64,000 bases of DNA from Pseudomonas sp. 8O (GCF_902506495.1 NZ_LR733265.1:64098-128097); one strand, 5' to 3'; shown: positions 7,326 to 18,566, counted from the stretch's first letter. The notes: a model not told the origin generated them from the sequence alone. Numbers and translations: made by a program.

Positions 7326-9362
7326 ATGAAAAAATTCAATGCAGGTAATTTGTTGGTCGGAGCACGCAGCAGCACGCTGATCGCGTCGCTGTTCGTCGTG
7401 CTCATCGTCTCCATCGTGCTGTTGTTCGCGAACTTCGCCTACATCAATACCCAGTCCAACTACGATACCGAGTACATCAGTCACTCCGGTGAACTGCGCG
7501 TACTGTCCCAGCGTATCGCCAAGAACGCCACGGAAGCGGCGGCAGGTACTGCCGAAGCCTTCGGTCTGTTGCGTGATGCGCGCAACGACTTCCAGCAGCG
7601 CTGGGGTTACCTGACCGATGGTGATGCCAGCAGCGGTTTGCCGCCGGCGCCCGAGGCGGTGCAGGCACAGATGGCTGCGGTGCAGCAGGACTGGGACGGC
7701 CTGCGGCAAAACACCGACGCCATTCTCGCCAGTGAGCAGACGGTACTGTCGCTGCACCAGGTAGCCGCCACCCTGGCGGAAACCATCCCGCAGCTGCAGG
7801 TCGAGTACGAGGAAGTGGTCGACATCCTGCTGGAAAGCGGTGCACCGGCTGCCCAGGTTTCTGTGGCCCAGCGTCAGTCGCTGCTGGCCGAACGTATCCT
7901 TGGTTCGGTGAACAAGGTGCTGGCGGGTGACGAAGACTCGGTGCAGGCCGCCGACATGTTCGGTCGTGACGCCAGCCTGTTCGGTCGTGTACTGGCGGCG
8001 ATGCTCGAGGGCAACGCAGCGATGGAAATCAGCCAGGTAACCGACGAGGAAGCCCTCGAGCGTCTGGCCGAGATTTCCGAACTGTTCGAATTCGTATCCG
8101 GCTCGGTGGACGAGATTCTCGAGACCTCGCCGGAACTGTTCCAGGTGCGTGAGTCGGCGAACTCCATCTTCACCGTGTCGCAGACCCTGCTGGACAAGGC
8201 CTCCGAGCTGGCTGGCGGCTTCGAAGACCTGGCCTCGGGCCGTGCCATCAACACTCTGTTCGGTTACGTGCTGGGTGCCCTGGCACTGGGCTCGATCATC
8301 CTCATCGGTCTGGTGATGGTGCGTGAGACCAACCGTCGTCTGGCCGAGACTGCCGAGAAGAACGAACGTAACCAGGCGGCGATTCTGCGTCTGCTCGACG
8401 AAATCGCCGACCTCGCAGACGGTGACCTGACCGTGGCCGCGACGGTAACCGAAGACTTCACCGGTGCCATCGCCGACTCCATCAACTACTCCATCGACCA
8501 GCTGCGTGACCTGGTAGCCACCATCAACCTGACCGCCGTTCAGGTAGCCGGTGCTGCCCAGGAAACCCAGGCCACGGCGATGCACCTGGCCGAAGCGTCC
8601 GAGCACCAGGCGCAGGAAATTGCTGGCGCCTCCGCAGCGATCAACGAGATGGCCGTGTCGATTGACCAGGTATCGGCGAACGCCTCGGAATCCTCCGCGG
8701 TAGCGGAACGTTCCGTAGCCATCGCCAACAAGGGCAACGAAGTCGTACACAACACCATCACCGGCATGGATAACATCCGTGAGCAGATCCAGGACACCTC
8801 GAAGCGGATCAAACGCCTCGGTGAATCGTCCCAGGAGATCGGTGACATCGTTAGTCTGATCAACGACATTGCCGACCAGACCAACATCCTCGCACTGAAC
8901 GCGGCGATCCAGGCCTCCATGGCTGGTGATGCTGGCCGTGGCTTCGCCGTGGTAGCGGACGAGGTACAACGCCTCGCAGAACGTTCTTCGGCGGCGACCA
9001 AGCAGATCGAGGCGCTGGTGAAAACCATTCAGACCGACACCAACGAAGCCGTTATCTCCATGGAGCAGACGACTTCCGAAGTTGTGCGCGGTGCTCGCCT
9101 GGCGCAGGACGCCGGTGTGGCACTGGAAGAGATCGAGAAGGTATCGAAAACCCTCGCGGCCCTCATCCAGAACATTTCCAACGCCGCCCGTCAGCAGGCC
9201 TCTTCAGCCGGCCACATTTCCAACACCATGAACGTGATCCAGGAGATCACTTCGCAGACGTCCTCGGGTACCACCGCCACCGCCAAGAGCATTGGTAACC
9301 TGGCCAAGATGGCCAGCGAGATGCGCAAGTCGGTGTCCGGCTTCACCCTGCCAGACGCCTGA
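7326..9362 (+). CDS. pilJ: Type IV pilus methyl-accepting receptor PilJ
   Basis: A 678-residue membrane chemoreceptor. There are two membrane segments (about residues 18-40 and 325-350) that bracket a periplasmic region with [15 protein letters not shown], the PilJ-domain signature. A HAMP region and a cytoplasmic signalling domain follow; the hairpin tip reads [18 protein letters not shown] (about residue 515), which differs from the usual AIEAARAG of flagellar receptors. PilJ senses surface contact through pilin and activates ChpA. The ATG at 7326 starts a typical KKFN/membrane N-terminus; upstream in-frame starts would read into the gap after the repeat. Confidence 0.95.
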   Translation: MKKFNAGNLLVGARSSTLIASLFVVLIVSIVLLFANFAYINTQSNYDTEYISHSGELRVLSQRIAKNATEAAAGTAEAFGLLRDARNDFQQRWGYLTDGDASSGLPPAPEAVQAQMAAVQQDWDGLRQNTDAILASEQTVLSLHQVAATLAETIPQLQVEYEEVVDILLESGAPAAQVSVAQRQSLLAERILGSVNKVLAGDEDSVQAADMFGRDASLFGRVLAAMLEGNAAMEISQVTDEEALERLAEISELFEFVSGSVDEILETSPELFQVRESANSIFTVSQTLLDKASELAGGFEDLASGRAINTLFGYVLGALALGSIILIGLVMVRETNRRLAETAEKNERNQAAILRLLDEIADLADGDLTVAATVTEDFTGAIADSINYSIDQLRDLVATINLTAVQVAGAAQETQATAMHLAEASEHQAQEIAGASAAINEMAVSIDQVSANASESSAVAERSVAIANKGNEVVHNTITGMDNIREQIQDTSKRIKRLGESSQEIGDIVSLINDIADQTNILALNAAIQASMAGDAGRGFAVVADEVQRLAERSSAATKQIEALVKTIQTDTNEAVISMEQTTSEVVRGARLAQDAGVALEEIEKVSKTLAALIQNISNAARQQASSAGHISNTMNVIQEITSQTSSGTTATAKSIGNLAKMASEMRKSVSGFTLPDA

Positions 9363-9404
9363 TAAAGGAGTGCGGAGGCTGGCGGCAGCCTTCGCTACAC
9401 AGCC

Positions 9405-10283
9405 ATGACTCAGGGCGAAGGTATGCAGTCAGCGGGCGTTTGGGCATTGCGCCCGGTGGCCGATATGTCGCAAGCCGATTTTCACGACTGGCAGACGCTG
9501 CTCGAAGCGCGTACCGGTGTGGTGATCAGCGAGCAGCGGCGCGCTTTTTTGCAGACCAACCTGAGTGCGCGCATGCGCGAACTGGGCGTCACGGATTACG
9601 CCAGCTATTACCGTCAGGTCACCGATGGCCCGCGTGGCGCGGTGGAGTGGTCGACCCTGCTGGATCGTCTGACCGTGCAGGAAACCCGCTTCTTCCGTCA
9701 CCTGCCTTCCTTCGAGGTGCTCTCGCAGTATCTGCAGGAGCGTCTGGCGGCTGGCCTGGGTAAGCCCTGGGAATTGTGGAGCGTGGGTTGCTCCAGTGGT
9801 GAGGAGCCTTATTCGCTGGCGATTCAGGCTGCGGAGGTTCTTCAAGGCAGCGAGTTGCCCGAGCATTTCGCGGTGACCGGTACGGATATCAGCCAGGGCG
9901 CACTGGGCAAGGCACGCGAGGCGTGCTACTCGGCGCGACGCCTGGAGCAGGTGAATGACGAGCTGCGCGAGCGCTATTTTCTCGCCCAGGCCGATGGACG
10001 CTTCAAGGTAGTACCGAGCCTGGCAGCACGTGTGTGCTGCGCCAAGCTCAATGTGTTGGAACTGGCCAAGGCGCCGATGTCCGGCATGGATGTGATTTTC
10101 TGTCAGAACTTGCTGATCTATTTCCGCCGCTGGCGTCGCCGCGACATCCTCAATCGCCTGGCCGAAAGCCTGGCGCCGGGTGGCCTGCTGGTCGTGGGTG
10201 TGGGCGAGGTAGCCGGTTGGCAGCACCCGCAACTGGTGCCGGTGGCCGACGAGCGAGTTCTGGCGTTTACCCGCAAGGGATAA
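9405..10283 (+). CDS. pilK: CheR-type methyltransferase PilK
   Basis: A 292-residue SAM-dependent glutamate O-methyltransferase for PilJ. The N-terminal CheR helical domain is followed by the SAM site WSVGCSSGEEPYSLAI and the VIFCQNLLIYF motif near residue 230. Length matches P. aeruginosa PilK (about 291). An alternative ATG six codons downstream (9423) is possible. It is placed between pilJ and chpA as usual. Confidence 0.93.
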   Translation: MTQGEGMQSAGVWALRPVADMSQADFHDWQTLLEARTGVVISEQRRAFLQTNLSARMRELGVTDYASYYRQVTDGPRGAVEWSTLLDRLTVQETRFFRHLPSFEVLSQYLQERLAAGLGKPWELWSVGCSSGEEPYSLAIQAAEVLQGSELPEHFAVTGTDISQGALGKAREACYSARRLEQVNDELRERYFLAQADGRFKVVPSLAARVCCAKLNVLELAKAPMSGMDVIFCQNLLIYFRRWRRRDILNRLAESLAPGGLLVVGVGEVAGWQHPQLVPVADERVLAFTRKG

Positions 10284-10293
10284 GGCCAAGTTT

Positions 10294-13200
10294 ATGAGTG
10301 GAGTGGCTATGGGTGATCGGCATGATTATGTCGCCCTGGAGTGGGTCAAAGGCGAGATCGGGGAAACCCTGAAGCAGGCGCGGCAAGCCCTGGAGGCGTT
10401 CGTCGAGAACCCGCAGGACCCTACGCGCATGCGCTTCTGCCTGACCTACGTGCACCAGGTTCACGGCACCTTGCAGATGGTCGAGTTCTACGGCGCTGCT
10501 CTGCTTGCCGAGGAAATGGAACAGTTGGCCAAGGCTCTGATGGAAGGTCGCGTGGCCAACCAGGGCGAAGCCCTGGAAGTGCTGATGCAGGCCATCCTGC
10601 AACTGCCGGTGTACCTCGACCGTATCCAGACTGCTCGCCGCGACCTGCCCATGGTCGTGCTGCCGCTGCTCAACGATCTGCGTGCCGCCCGTGGCGAAAA
10701 GCTGCTGTCGGAAACCAGCCTGTTCTCCCCGGACATGTCCGCGCGTCTGCCGGCGCTACCGTCCGATAGCCTGGCGCGGCTGCGTACTGCCGAGCTTCCG
10801 GTGCTGCTGCGCAAACTGCGGCAGATGCTGCAAATGGCCCTTGTCGGCGTGATCCGCAATCAGGATCTGGCGACCAATCTCGGTTACATGGCACGTGTTT
10901 TCGCCCGTCTGGAAACGCTGTGCAAGGACGCCCCGCTGGGCGGCCTGTGGCAGATCGCTTCCGGCATGGTCGAAGGTCTGGCCAACGGCAGCGTGGTCAA
11001 CGGTACCTCGGTGCGCACCTTGCTGCGTCAGGTCGACAAGGAACTCAAGCGCCTGGTCGAGCAGGGGGCCGATGGCATCAATCAGCCCGCTGCCGATGAG
11101 CTGACCAAGAACCTGTTGTTCTACGTGGCCAAGGCGCCGGCGCAATCGCCGCGTATTCGCGCGCTGAAGGAGCAGTATCGTCTCGACGAAGCGCTGCCCG
11201 ACACCGAAGTGGTGGATGAGGAGCGTGCCCGTCTGGCCGGTCCTGACCGCGATGCCATGCGTTCTGTGGTGGCTGCTCTCTGCGAAGAGTTGGTGCGGGT
11301 CAAGGACAGCCTGGACCTGTTCGTGCGCAGTGATCGCAGTCAACCCAGTGAGCTGGACGCCCTGCTGGCGCCGCTCAAGCAGATCGCCGATACCCTCGCA
11401 GTGCTCGGTTTCGGCCAGCCGCGCAAGGTCATTCTCGACCAGATCGACGTCATTCACGGCCTGTCCCTCGGCCAGCGCGAGCCCAACGATGCTGTGCTGA
11501 TGGATGTGGCTGGTGCGTTGCTCTACGTTGAGGCGACACTGGCCGGCATGGTCGGGCCGAGCGATGACAGCAAGAACGAGCAGAGCCACCTGCCCACCAC
11601 CGATGTGGCGCAGATTCATCAGGTGGTGATCAAAGAGGCGCGCAACGGTCTGGAGCAGGCCAAGGACGCGATCATCGAGTTCATCGCCTCGCAATGGAAT
11701 CACGAACACCTGGCACGTGTCCCTGGCCTGCTGACCCAGGTTCGTGGCGGCCTGGCGATGATTCCGCTGCAGCGCGCCGCCGATCTGCTCAATGCTTGCA
11801 ACCGCTACATTCAGGAGCAGTTGCTGGCACGCAAGGCCGTGCCTAACTGGCAGAGCCTGGACACCTTGGCTGATGCCATCACCAGCGTCGAGTATTACCT
11901 CGAGCGTCTGGCCGAGGACCATGGCACGCAGGGCGATCTGATTCTTGACGTCGCCGAGGAAAGCCTGGAAGCACTGGGTTATCCGCTCAAGGAAAAGCCG
12001 TCGATTCTCGACCGCGTCGAACCGCTGGAGGAAAGCCTGGCGCCGCTGGCCGACCCGCTGCAGGAAATCGAACTGCTGGGCGCCGAGGACGAACAGCTCG
12101 AGGAGCCCCTCGCCGAGGTCGAGCCGCTGACCTTCGATTCGCTCGATGTACCTGACGAAGCCGTTGCCGAGCTGGCACTGGCGGACGTCGAGCCTGACTT
12201 GCCGACAGTGAGCGAGAGTGCCGAGACCTTCATCTTCGAGCTGGGCGAGCTCGAAGAGCTGCCCGCTGCGCAGAATGAAGAGATCATTGCTGCGCCATTG
12301 TTCGACGCCCAAGACGAGTCGGCGTTGGAACTCGAAGAATTGAGCCTGGAGCAACTGGCCGAAGCTAACCAGTGGGACGAGCTGGAACTGGCCGATCTGG
12401 AGCTGCCGGAAGTCGAGCTGCCCAGCGCGCCGCAAATCCAGGTCGAGGAGCCAGTGGCAGAGAAGCCGCTGTCAATGGCTGACGTGATGGCCGCACCGGT
12501 ACAGGCTATCAATCCGCCTGCCGCCGATGTACCTCCGAGCCTGTTGCCGCCGCCTGCCGATGAAGAGCCGGTGGATGAAGAGTTGCTGGAAGTCTTTATC
12601 GAAGAAGTCGGTGAGGTGCTGGAAACCATCGGCGAGTACCTGCCGCAGTGGCAGGCCGATACCGAGAACAAGGACGCGCTGATCGAAGTGCGCCGGGCCT
12701 TCCATACCCTTAAGGGCAGCGGTCGCATGGTTCGCGCGCTGATCATTGGCGAACTGGGCTGGTCCATCGAGAATTTGCTCAACCGCGTGCTGGACCGCAG
12801 CATCGAACCGAGTGCACCGGTGCAGCAGGTGGTGCTCGACGTAGTGGCTCTGATGCCGGCGTTGGTCGACGAATTCGCCGCCAAGGCTCAGCGTCAGCGC
12901 GACGATGTCGATCTGCTGGCGGCCACCGCGCATGCCCTGGCCAAGGGGCTGACGCCCCCAAAATCTGACGCCCCGGCCACCCAGCAGGTAGCCGAGCCCG
13001 CGGGCGTTGACGACGCTACCGAGGTCGTCGAGCAGGTGGAGTCGGTCACCGACCAACCGCTCGATGGCGAGCCCCTCGACCCCCAGTTGCTGGAAATCTT
13101 CCGTAACGAGGCGGAAACCCATCTGGATACTCTGGTGGGCTTTCTCGCCGATTGCGCGCAGGAGCTGCCGCAGCCAGTCACCGACGACCTGCAGCGCGCC

Positions 13201-16200
13201 CTGCACACCCTCAAAGGCAGTGCCTATATGGCCGGCATCCTGCCGGTGGCGGAAATCGCTGCGCCGCTGGAGAAGCTGGTCAAGGAGTTCAAGACCAACC
13301 TGATCCAGGTGGATCTGGCGGCTGCCGAGTTGTTGAGTAGCGCCGAGGGCGTGTTCCGTATCGGTCTCGATAACCTCGAGAGCAAGCCTCTTGCACCTAT
13401 TCCTGGCGCCGAGGCATTCCTTGCCCGCGTCCAGGCGCTGCATCAGGAGCATCTCGCAAACGCCGAAGGCGAGCGGATGGCTCAGAGCGGCGAAAGCCGC
13501 GATCCACAGATGATCAGCATCTTCCTCGCCGAGGGTATGGACATCTTGCTGGATGCCGAGGACCTGCTGCGTAAATGGCGCGAGCATCCGTCCGAGCGTC
13601 AGGAGCTGTCTGCGCTGCTGGAAGAGCTGACCACGCTCGGTCGTGGCGCTGAGATGGCCGAGCTGCCGCAGATCGACGAACTCTGTGAAGCCCTGCTGGA
13701 TCTCTATGGCGCTGTCGAGGAAGGCAGCCTGGCCGTCAGCGAACGCTTCTTCGACGAGGCGGAAAAGGCCCACGAAGTGCTGATCGGCATGATGGATCAG
13801 GTCGCTGCTGCCTTGCAGGTCAGCCCGCAACCCGAGCGCGTACAGGCGCTGCGTGACCTGCTGAGCGAAGCCATCGATCCGCATACCCTGGCCTTGCTGG
13901 CGCCTGGCGCCGAGGGTCTGGAAATCATCGAGCTGGACCAGGCCACTGCCGAGCTGGAGCAAGCCGAGGCAGATCCACTGCAGTGGCAAGAGTCGCCCGT
14001 CGAGCCGGAAATCGTCGAGGCCGCTGGTCTGGAGCAGCAGACCGAGGCCGAGCTGGGTTTCACCCCTGTCGACTCCGACCTCGATGAAGAAATGGTCGAG
14101 ATCTTTCTCGAAGAGGCTGTGGATATTCTCGACAGCGCCGGTCAGGCGCTGGAACGCTGGCTCGGTGAGCCTGACAACACCATGCCGTTGTCGTCGCTGC
14201 AGCGCGATCTGCACACCCTCAAGGGCGGTGCACGCATGGCCGCTATTCGCCCGATTGGTGATCTTGGCCACGAACTGGAGTCGCTCTACGAGGGCTTGGT
14301 CGACCGCCGTTACAACTATTCGCCGGCGCTGGGCAACCTGCTGCAGCAAAGCCATGATCGCCTGGCACAGATGCTCGATCAGTTGCAGGCCCGCCAGCCG
14401 CTGGTTTCTGGTGACGACCTGATTCAGGCAATTCGTCAATTCCGCCAGGGCGGTACGCCGCAGAGCCTGTCGGCCGCTGTCGCTCAGGTTGAACCGGCGC
14501 TGGACGACGATCTTGTCGAGCCGATCGAAGCGCTGGAGCCGGATAGCGTCGAGCTACCACCTCTGGCACTGGTCGAAGACGAAATCGTGCTCGACGAAGC
14601 GCCACAGGCAGAGCCTGAGGCAGAGTTGCCGCTGATCGACGAAGTCGAGCTGGTATTGCCCGAAGACGAACTGCCAGCTCAGGCTGAGGCTATTGTCGAG
14701 CCAGAGCCACAAGGCGCGACGCTGGCCAACTGGCATGAAGAGCGCGATCCCGAATTGGTGGAAATCTTCCTCGAGGAAGGTTTCGATATCATCGACAGTG
14801 CTGGCGCTGCTCTGCAGCGTTGGATGGGCGATGTCGACAACAGCCTGGAACTGGAAGCCCTGCAGCGTGACCTGCACACCCTCAAGGGTGGTGCGCGCAT
14901 GGCCGAAATTCGCGAGATCGGCGATCTGGCCCACGAGCTGGAGTTCCTTTACGAAGGTCTCGGTGGCGGTCGCCTGCGAGCCAGCCAGGAGTTGTTCACT
15001 CTGCTGCAGGCCTGTCACGACCGACTGGCCGAGATGCTCGAAGCTGTGCGTGGTAAACGAGCGGTGCCGCAGGGCCATGCCCTGATCGAGACGATCAAGC
15101 GCTTTCGCGCCAATCCTGACGAGCAGCTGAGCATCCCGTCGGCGGTCCAGCTCAGGGCCGTGGTCGAGAGCGACGAAGCCGAAGAGGCTGACAGTGACAT
15201 CCTCGATATCTTCCTCGAAGAAGGCGATGACCTGCTCGAAGCGATGGAGGCAGCGATTGGGCGTTGGGAAGAACAACCTGATGATGGCCGCGCCATCGAC
15301 GAAATGTTGCGCACGCTGCACACCCTCAAGGGTGGCGCACGCCTGGCTGGGCAGAAGCGCCTGGGCGATCTGAGCCATGACCTGGAGCAGCACCTCAGCG
15401 AGGCGCTGCAGCAGGGTGCACCCTGGCCGGAGAGTCTGCTGCTCGACGTGCAGTCCGGTTTCGAAGGGCTGCAGAACGAGCTCGACGTGCTGCGTCAGCG
15501 CCTCAGTGCCAGCCTCGGCGATGAGCCGGTGGTGGCCGAGGCTGAGCCAGCGGCAGCGCCTGTGAGCAATCTGCTCAACCCGATCATCGCTGCCAGTGAC
15601 GTGCCGAGCCAGTTGCAGGCGCCGAAGGTGCTGCCGTTCGTCCAGCGTGCGCAGGAGGCAGCGCTGGAGGCGGCATCCCGTCGCGCGCCTCAGGAGCTGG
15701 TCAAGGTGCCAGCCGAGCTACTCGAGGGTCTGGTCAACCTGGCCGGTGAAACATCGATCTTCCGTGGCCGTGTCGAGCAGCAGGTGAGCGATGTCGGCTT
15801 CACCCTGAGCGAGATGGAAGCGACCATCGACCGCGTGCGTGACCAACTGCGCCGTCTCGATACCGAGACCCAGGCGCAGATCCTCAGTCGCTATCAGGCC
15901 GAGGCCGAGCGCGCCGGCTATGAAGATTTCGACCCACTGGAGATGGACCGCCACTCGCAGCTGCAACAGCTGTCCCGTGCGCTGTTCGAGTCTGCCTCCG
16001 ACTTGCTCGATCTGAAGGAAACCCTGGCGGCGAAGAACCGCGACGCCGAGACCCTGCTGTTGCAACAGGCGCGGGTCAACACCGAGCTGCAGGAAGGTCT
16101 GATGCGCACCCGCATGGTGCCGTTCGATCGTCTGGTACCGCGTCTGCGCCGCATCGTGCGTCAGGTGGCGGGTGAGCTGGGCAAGCAGGTGGAATTCGTC

Positions 16201-17550
16201 GTCGGCAACGCCGAGGGGGAAATGGACCGTACCGTGCTCGAGCGCATTGTCGCGCCTCTGGAGCATATGCTGCGTAACGCCGTCGATCACGGCATCGAGC
16301 CTACTGCCGTGCGCCGCGATGTCGGCAAGCCGGAAACCGGCACCATTCGTCTCAATCTCGGTCGTGAGGGCGGCGACATCGTTCTTACCCTGGACGATGA
16401 CGGCGGTGGTATTCGCCTGGAGGCCGTGCGGCGCAAGGCTATCGAGCGTGGGCTGATGGACGCCGACAGCGATCTGAGTGATCACGAAATCCTGCAGTTC
16501 ATCCTCGAGGCGGGTTTTTCCACTGCCGAGAAGGTCACGCAGATTTCCGGTCGTGGCGTCGGCATGGACGTGGTGCACTCCGAGGTCAAGCAGCTTGGCG
16601 GCTCGATGAGCATCGACTCGACGCTGGGTCAGGGTACGCGCTTCACCATTCGCCTGCCGTTCACCGTGTCGGTCAACCGTGCACTGATGGTGTACTCCGG
16701 CGAAGACCTCTACGCCATCCCGCTGAACACCATCGAAGGTATCGTGCGGGTCTCGCCGTTCGAGCTGGAGGCCTACTACGCGCCGGATGCACCGCGCTTC
16801 GAGTACGCCGGACAGGCCTACGAACTGAAGTACCTGGGCGATCTGCTGAACAACGGTCAGCAGCCCAAGCTGGTAGGCCAGAGCCTGCCGCTGCCGGTGA
16901 TTCTGGTGCGTTCCAGCGAGCACGCCGTGGCGGTGCAGGTAGACAGCCTGGCCGGTTCGCGCGAGATCGTGGTCAAGAGTCTCGGCCCGCAGTTCGCCGG
17001 GGTGCACGGGATCTCCGGTGCGACGATCCTCGGTGACGGTCGTGTGGTGGTGATTCTCGATCTGCTGGCGACCATTCGTGTGTTGCATGCACATCTGCAG
17101 AATCAGCTGATGCCGCGCCTGGCTTCGCGTCAGGCTGCGGCCAATGAAGAGGTCGAGGCCGACCGGCCGCCGCTGGTCATGGTGGTGGACGACTCGGTCA
17201 CCGTGCGCAAGGTCACCAGCCGTCTGCTTGAGCGTAATGGCATGAACGTGGTTACCGCCAAGGATGGGGTCGATGCCATCGCCCAGCTGCAGGATCACAA
17301 GCCTGACATCATGCTGCTGGACATCGAGATGCCGCGCATGGACGGCTTCGAGGTGGCCACGCTGGTGCGTCACGACGAGCGCCTCAAGGATCTGCCGATC
17401 ATCATGATCACGTCGCGTACCGGTGAGAAGCACCGCGAGCGTGCCATGTCCATCGGCGTCAATCAGTACCTCGGCAAGCCCTATCAGGAGTCCTTGCTGC
17501 TCGACACCATCGCTCAGTTAGTGGATAGCCATCGGGTCAAACGGACATGA
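10294..17550 (+). CDS. chpA: Hybrid chemotaxis kinase ChpA with multiple phosphotransfer domains
   Basis: A 2418-residue cytoplasmic histidine kinase that controls type IV pili. Five canonical phosphotransfer motifs HTLKG are visible with His at about 803, 971, 1307, 1528 and 1676. An N-terminal module has VHQVHGTLQM (His57). Around residues 1109-1121 the equivalent motif is LTTLGRGAEM, with Thr at the phospho-site, like the Tpt domain described in P. aeruginosa. Acidic linkers of Glu/Asp/Leu separate the modules. The C-terminus has the CheA ATPase (N-box HMLRNAVDHGIE near 1990), a CheW-like domain, and a receiver with Asp2343 in IMLLDIEMPRMDG. The stop overlaps the chpB start (ATGA). Confidence 0.96.
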   Translation: MSGVAMGDRHDYVALEWVKGEIGETLKQARQALEAFVENPQDPTRMRFCLTYVHQVHGTLQMVEFYGAALLAEEMEQLAKALMEGRVANQGEALEVLMQAILQLPVYLDRIQTARRDLPMVVLPLLNDLRAARGEKLLSETSLFSPDMSARLPALPSDSLARLRTAELPVLLRKLRQMLQMALVGVIRNQDLATNLGYMARVFARLETLCKDAPLGGLWQIASGMVEGLANGSVVNGTSVRTLLRQVDKELKRLVEQGADGINQPAADELTKNLLFYVAKAPAQSPRIRALKEQYRLDEALPDTEVVDEERARLAGPDRDAMRSVVAALCEELVRVKDSLDLFVRSDRSQPSELDALLAPLKQIADTLAVLGFGQPRKVILDQIDVIHGLSLGQREPNDAVLMDVAGALLYVEATLAGMVGPSDDSKNEQSHLPTTDVAQIHQVVIKEARNGLEQAKDAIIEFIASQWNHEHLARVPGLLTQVRGGLAMIPLQRAADLLNACNRYIQEQLLARKAVPNWQSLDTLADAITSVEYYLERLAEDHGTQGDLILDVAEESLEALGYPLKEKPSILDRVEPLEESLAPLADPLQEIELLGAEDEQLEEPLAEVEPLTFDSLDVPDEAVAELALADVEPDLPTVSESAETFIFELGELEELPAAQNEEIIAAPLFDAQDESALELEELSLEQLAEANQWDELELADLELPEVELPSAPQIQVEEPVAEKPLSMADVMAAPVQAINPPAADVPPSLLPPPADEEPVDEELLEVFIEEVGEVLETIGEYLPQWQADTENKDALIEVRRAFHTLKGSGRMVRALIIGELGWSIENLLNRVLDRSIEPSAPVQQVVLDVVALMPALVDEFAAKAQRQRDDVDLLAATAHALAKGLTPPKSDAPATQQVAEPAGVDDATEVVEQVESVTDQPLDGEPLDPQLLEIFRNEAETHLDTLVGFLADCAQELPQPVTDDLQRALHTLKGSAYMAGILPVAEIAAPLEKLVKEFKTNLIQVDLAAAELLSSAEGVFRIGLDNLESKPLAPIPGAEAFLARVQALHQEHLANAEGERMAQSGESRDPQMISIFLAEGMDILLDAEDLLRKWREHPSERQELSALLEELTTLGRGAEMAELPQIDELCEALLDLYGAVEEGSLAVSERFFDEAEKAHEVLIGMMDQVAAALQVSPQPERVQALRDLLSEAIDPHTLALLAPGAEGLEIIELDQATAELEQAEADPLQWQESPVEPEIVEAAGLEQQTEAELGFTPVDSDLDEEMVEIFLEEAVDILDSAGQALERWLGEPDNTMPLSSLQRDLHTLKGGARMAAIRPIGDLGHELESLYEGLVDRRYNYSPALGNLLQQSHDRLAQMLDQLQARQPLVSGDDLIQAIRQFRQGGTPQSLSAAVAQVEPALDDDLVEPIEALEPDSVELPPLALVEDEIVLDEAPQAEPEAELPLIDEVELVLPEDELPAQAEAIVEPEPQGATLANWHEERDPELVEIFLEEGFDIIDSAGAALQRWMGDVDNSLELEALQRDLHTLKGGARMAEIREIGDLAHELEFLYEGLGGGRLRASQELFTLLQACHDRLAEMLEAVRGKRAVPQGHALIETIKRFRANPDEQLSIPSAVQLRAVVESDEAEEADSDILDIFLEEGDDLLEAMEAAIGRWEEQPDDGRAIDEMLRTLHTLKGGARLAGQKRLGDLSHDLEQHLSEALQQGAPWPESLLLDVQSGFEGLQNELDVLRQRLSASLGDEPVVAEAEPAAAPVSNLLNPIIAASDVPSQLQAPKVLPFVQRAQEAALEAASRRAPQELVKVPAELLEGLVNLAGETSIFRGRVEQQVSDVGFTLSEMEATIDRVRDQLRRLDTETQAQILSRYQAEAERAGYEDFDPLEMDRHSQLQQLSRALFESASDLLDLKETLAAKNRDAETLLLQQARVNTELQEGLMRTRMVPFDRLVPRLRRIVRQVAGELGKQVEFVVGNAEGEMDRTVLERIVAPLEHMLRNAVDHGIEPTAVRRDVGKPETGTIRLNLGREGGDIVLTLDDDGGGIRLEAVRRKAIERGLMDADSDLSDHEILQFILEAGFSTAEKVTQISGRGVGMDVVHSEVKQLGGSMSIDSTLGQGTRFTIRLPFTVSVNRALMVYSGEDLYAIPLNTIEGIVRVSPFELEAYYAPDAPRFEYAGQAYELKYLGDLLNNGQQPKLVGQSLPLPVILVRSSEHAVAVQVDSLAGSREIVVKSLGPQFAGVHGISGATILGDGRVVVILDLLATIRVLHAHLQNQLMPRLASRQAAANEEVEADRPPLVMVVDDSVTVRKVTSRLLERNGMNVVTAKDGVDAIAQLQDHKPDIMLLDIEMPRMDGFEVATLVRHDERLKDLPIIMITSRTGEKHRERAMSIGVNQYLGKPYQESLLLDTIAQLVDSHRVKRT

Positions 17551-18566
17551 CAGACAAAACCTCCGCGCGTATCGCAGTAATCGCCGACACCTCACTGCAG
17601 CGTCATGTGTTACAGCAGGCATTGGCGGGTGGTGGTTATCAGGTGGTGCTCAACAGCGATCCGGCGCGGCTCGACGAGGAGCAGCTGGCAGCCTGCGAGA
17701 CCGACCTGTGGTTGGTGGATCTGGCCCAGTCGGAAGATTCTCCGCTGGTCGACAGTCTGCTCGAGCGCGTCAGCGCCCCGGTGTTGTTCGGCGAGGGACA
17801 TGCCCCCGAGCGCCATTCGGAGAACTACCCGCGTTGGGAGCGTAGCTTGTTCGGCAAGCTCAAGCGCCTGGTCGGCGATCCGACCCAGGCGGTCGGGCCG
17901 AGTCTGCAGGCACTGCTCGACGAAGCACAGCGTCCGGCGCGTCTGGAGCTGCCGCAATCACTGGCCAACACGCCGCTGAAAGCTGGCGAGCCCGCCCGTC
18001 AGGTATGGCTGCTGGCTGCCTCGCTGGGTGGTCCGGCGGCGGTCAAGGCATTTCTCGATGCCCTGCCGGGCGGCCTGCCCATCGGGTTCATCTACGCCCA
18101 GCATATCGACGCCAGCTTCGAGGCCGCGCTGCCACAGGCGGTCGGCCGGCACAGCCAGTGGCATGTCAATCCGGCGCGCCAGGGCGACCCGGTGCGTTGC
18201 GGTGAAGTGGTGGTGGTGCCGATCAGCAACGAGCTGGGCTTTGCCGAAGACGGTGCGATGCAGATCGCCGAACGCGGCTGGCCGGAGCCCTATAGTCCTT
18301 CCATCGATCAGATGATGCTCAACCTGGCGCAGCAGTTCGGTGCCGAGTGCGGCGTGATCGCGTTCAGCGGCATGGGCAGCGATGGCAGCGCCGCCGCCGC
18401 CTACGTCAAACGCCAGGGTGGCGCGATCTGGACTCAGCGCGCTGACAGCTGCGCCAGTCCGAGCATGCCCGACAGCCTGCGCGAGGGGGGTTACAGTAGC
18501 TTCAGCGCCGATCCGCGTGAGCTCGCCGTGGCCCTGGTCAATCACCTCGCCGAACATTGCAGTTGA
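17547..18566 (+). CDS. chpB: CheB-type methylesterase ChpB
   Basis: A 339-residue methylesterase that opposes PilK on PilJ. The N-terminal 120 residues look like a degenerate receiver domain (ARIAVIADTS; LWLVDLAQ). The catalytic triad of CheB can be traced: Ser in AASLGGPAAV, His in YAQHIDASF and Asp in FSGMGSDGSA. The Ser motif has Leu where flagellar CheB usually has Thr. Start overlaps the chpA stop by four bases, indicating translational coupling. Confidence 0.94.
   Translation: MTDKTSARIAVIADTSLQRHVLQQALAGGGYQVVLNSDPARLDEEQLAACETDLWLVDLAQSEDSPLVDSLLERVSAPVLFGEGHAPERHSENYPRWERSLFGKLKRLVGDPTQAVGPSLQALLDEAQRPARLELPQSLANTPLKAGEPARQVWLLAASLGGPAAVKAFLDALPGGLPIGFIYAQHIDASFEAALPQAVGRHSQWHVNPARQGDPVRCGEVVVVPISNELGFAEDGAMQIAERGWPEPYSPSIDQMMLNLAQQFGAECGVIAFSGMGSDGSAAAAYVKRQGGAIWTQRADSCASPSMPDSLREGGYSSFSADPRELAVALVNHLAEHCS

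Noticed and set aside
12472..14439. Minus-strand 655-codon frame opposite chpA
   Set aside because: Shadow of the repeated phosphotransfer modules on the other strand; composition is that of an antisense frame.
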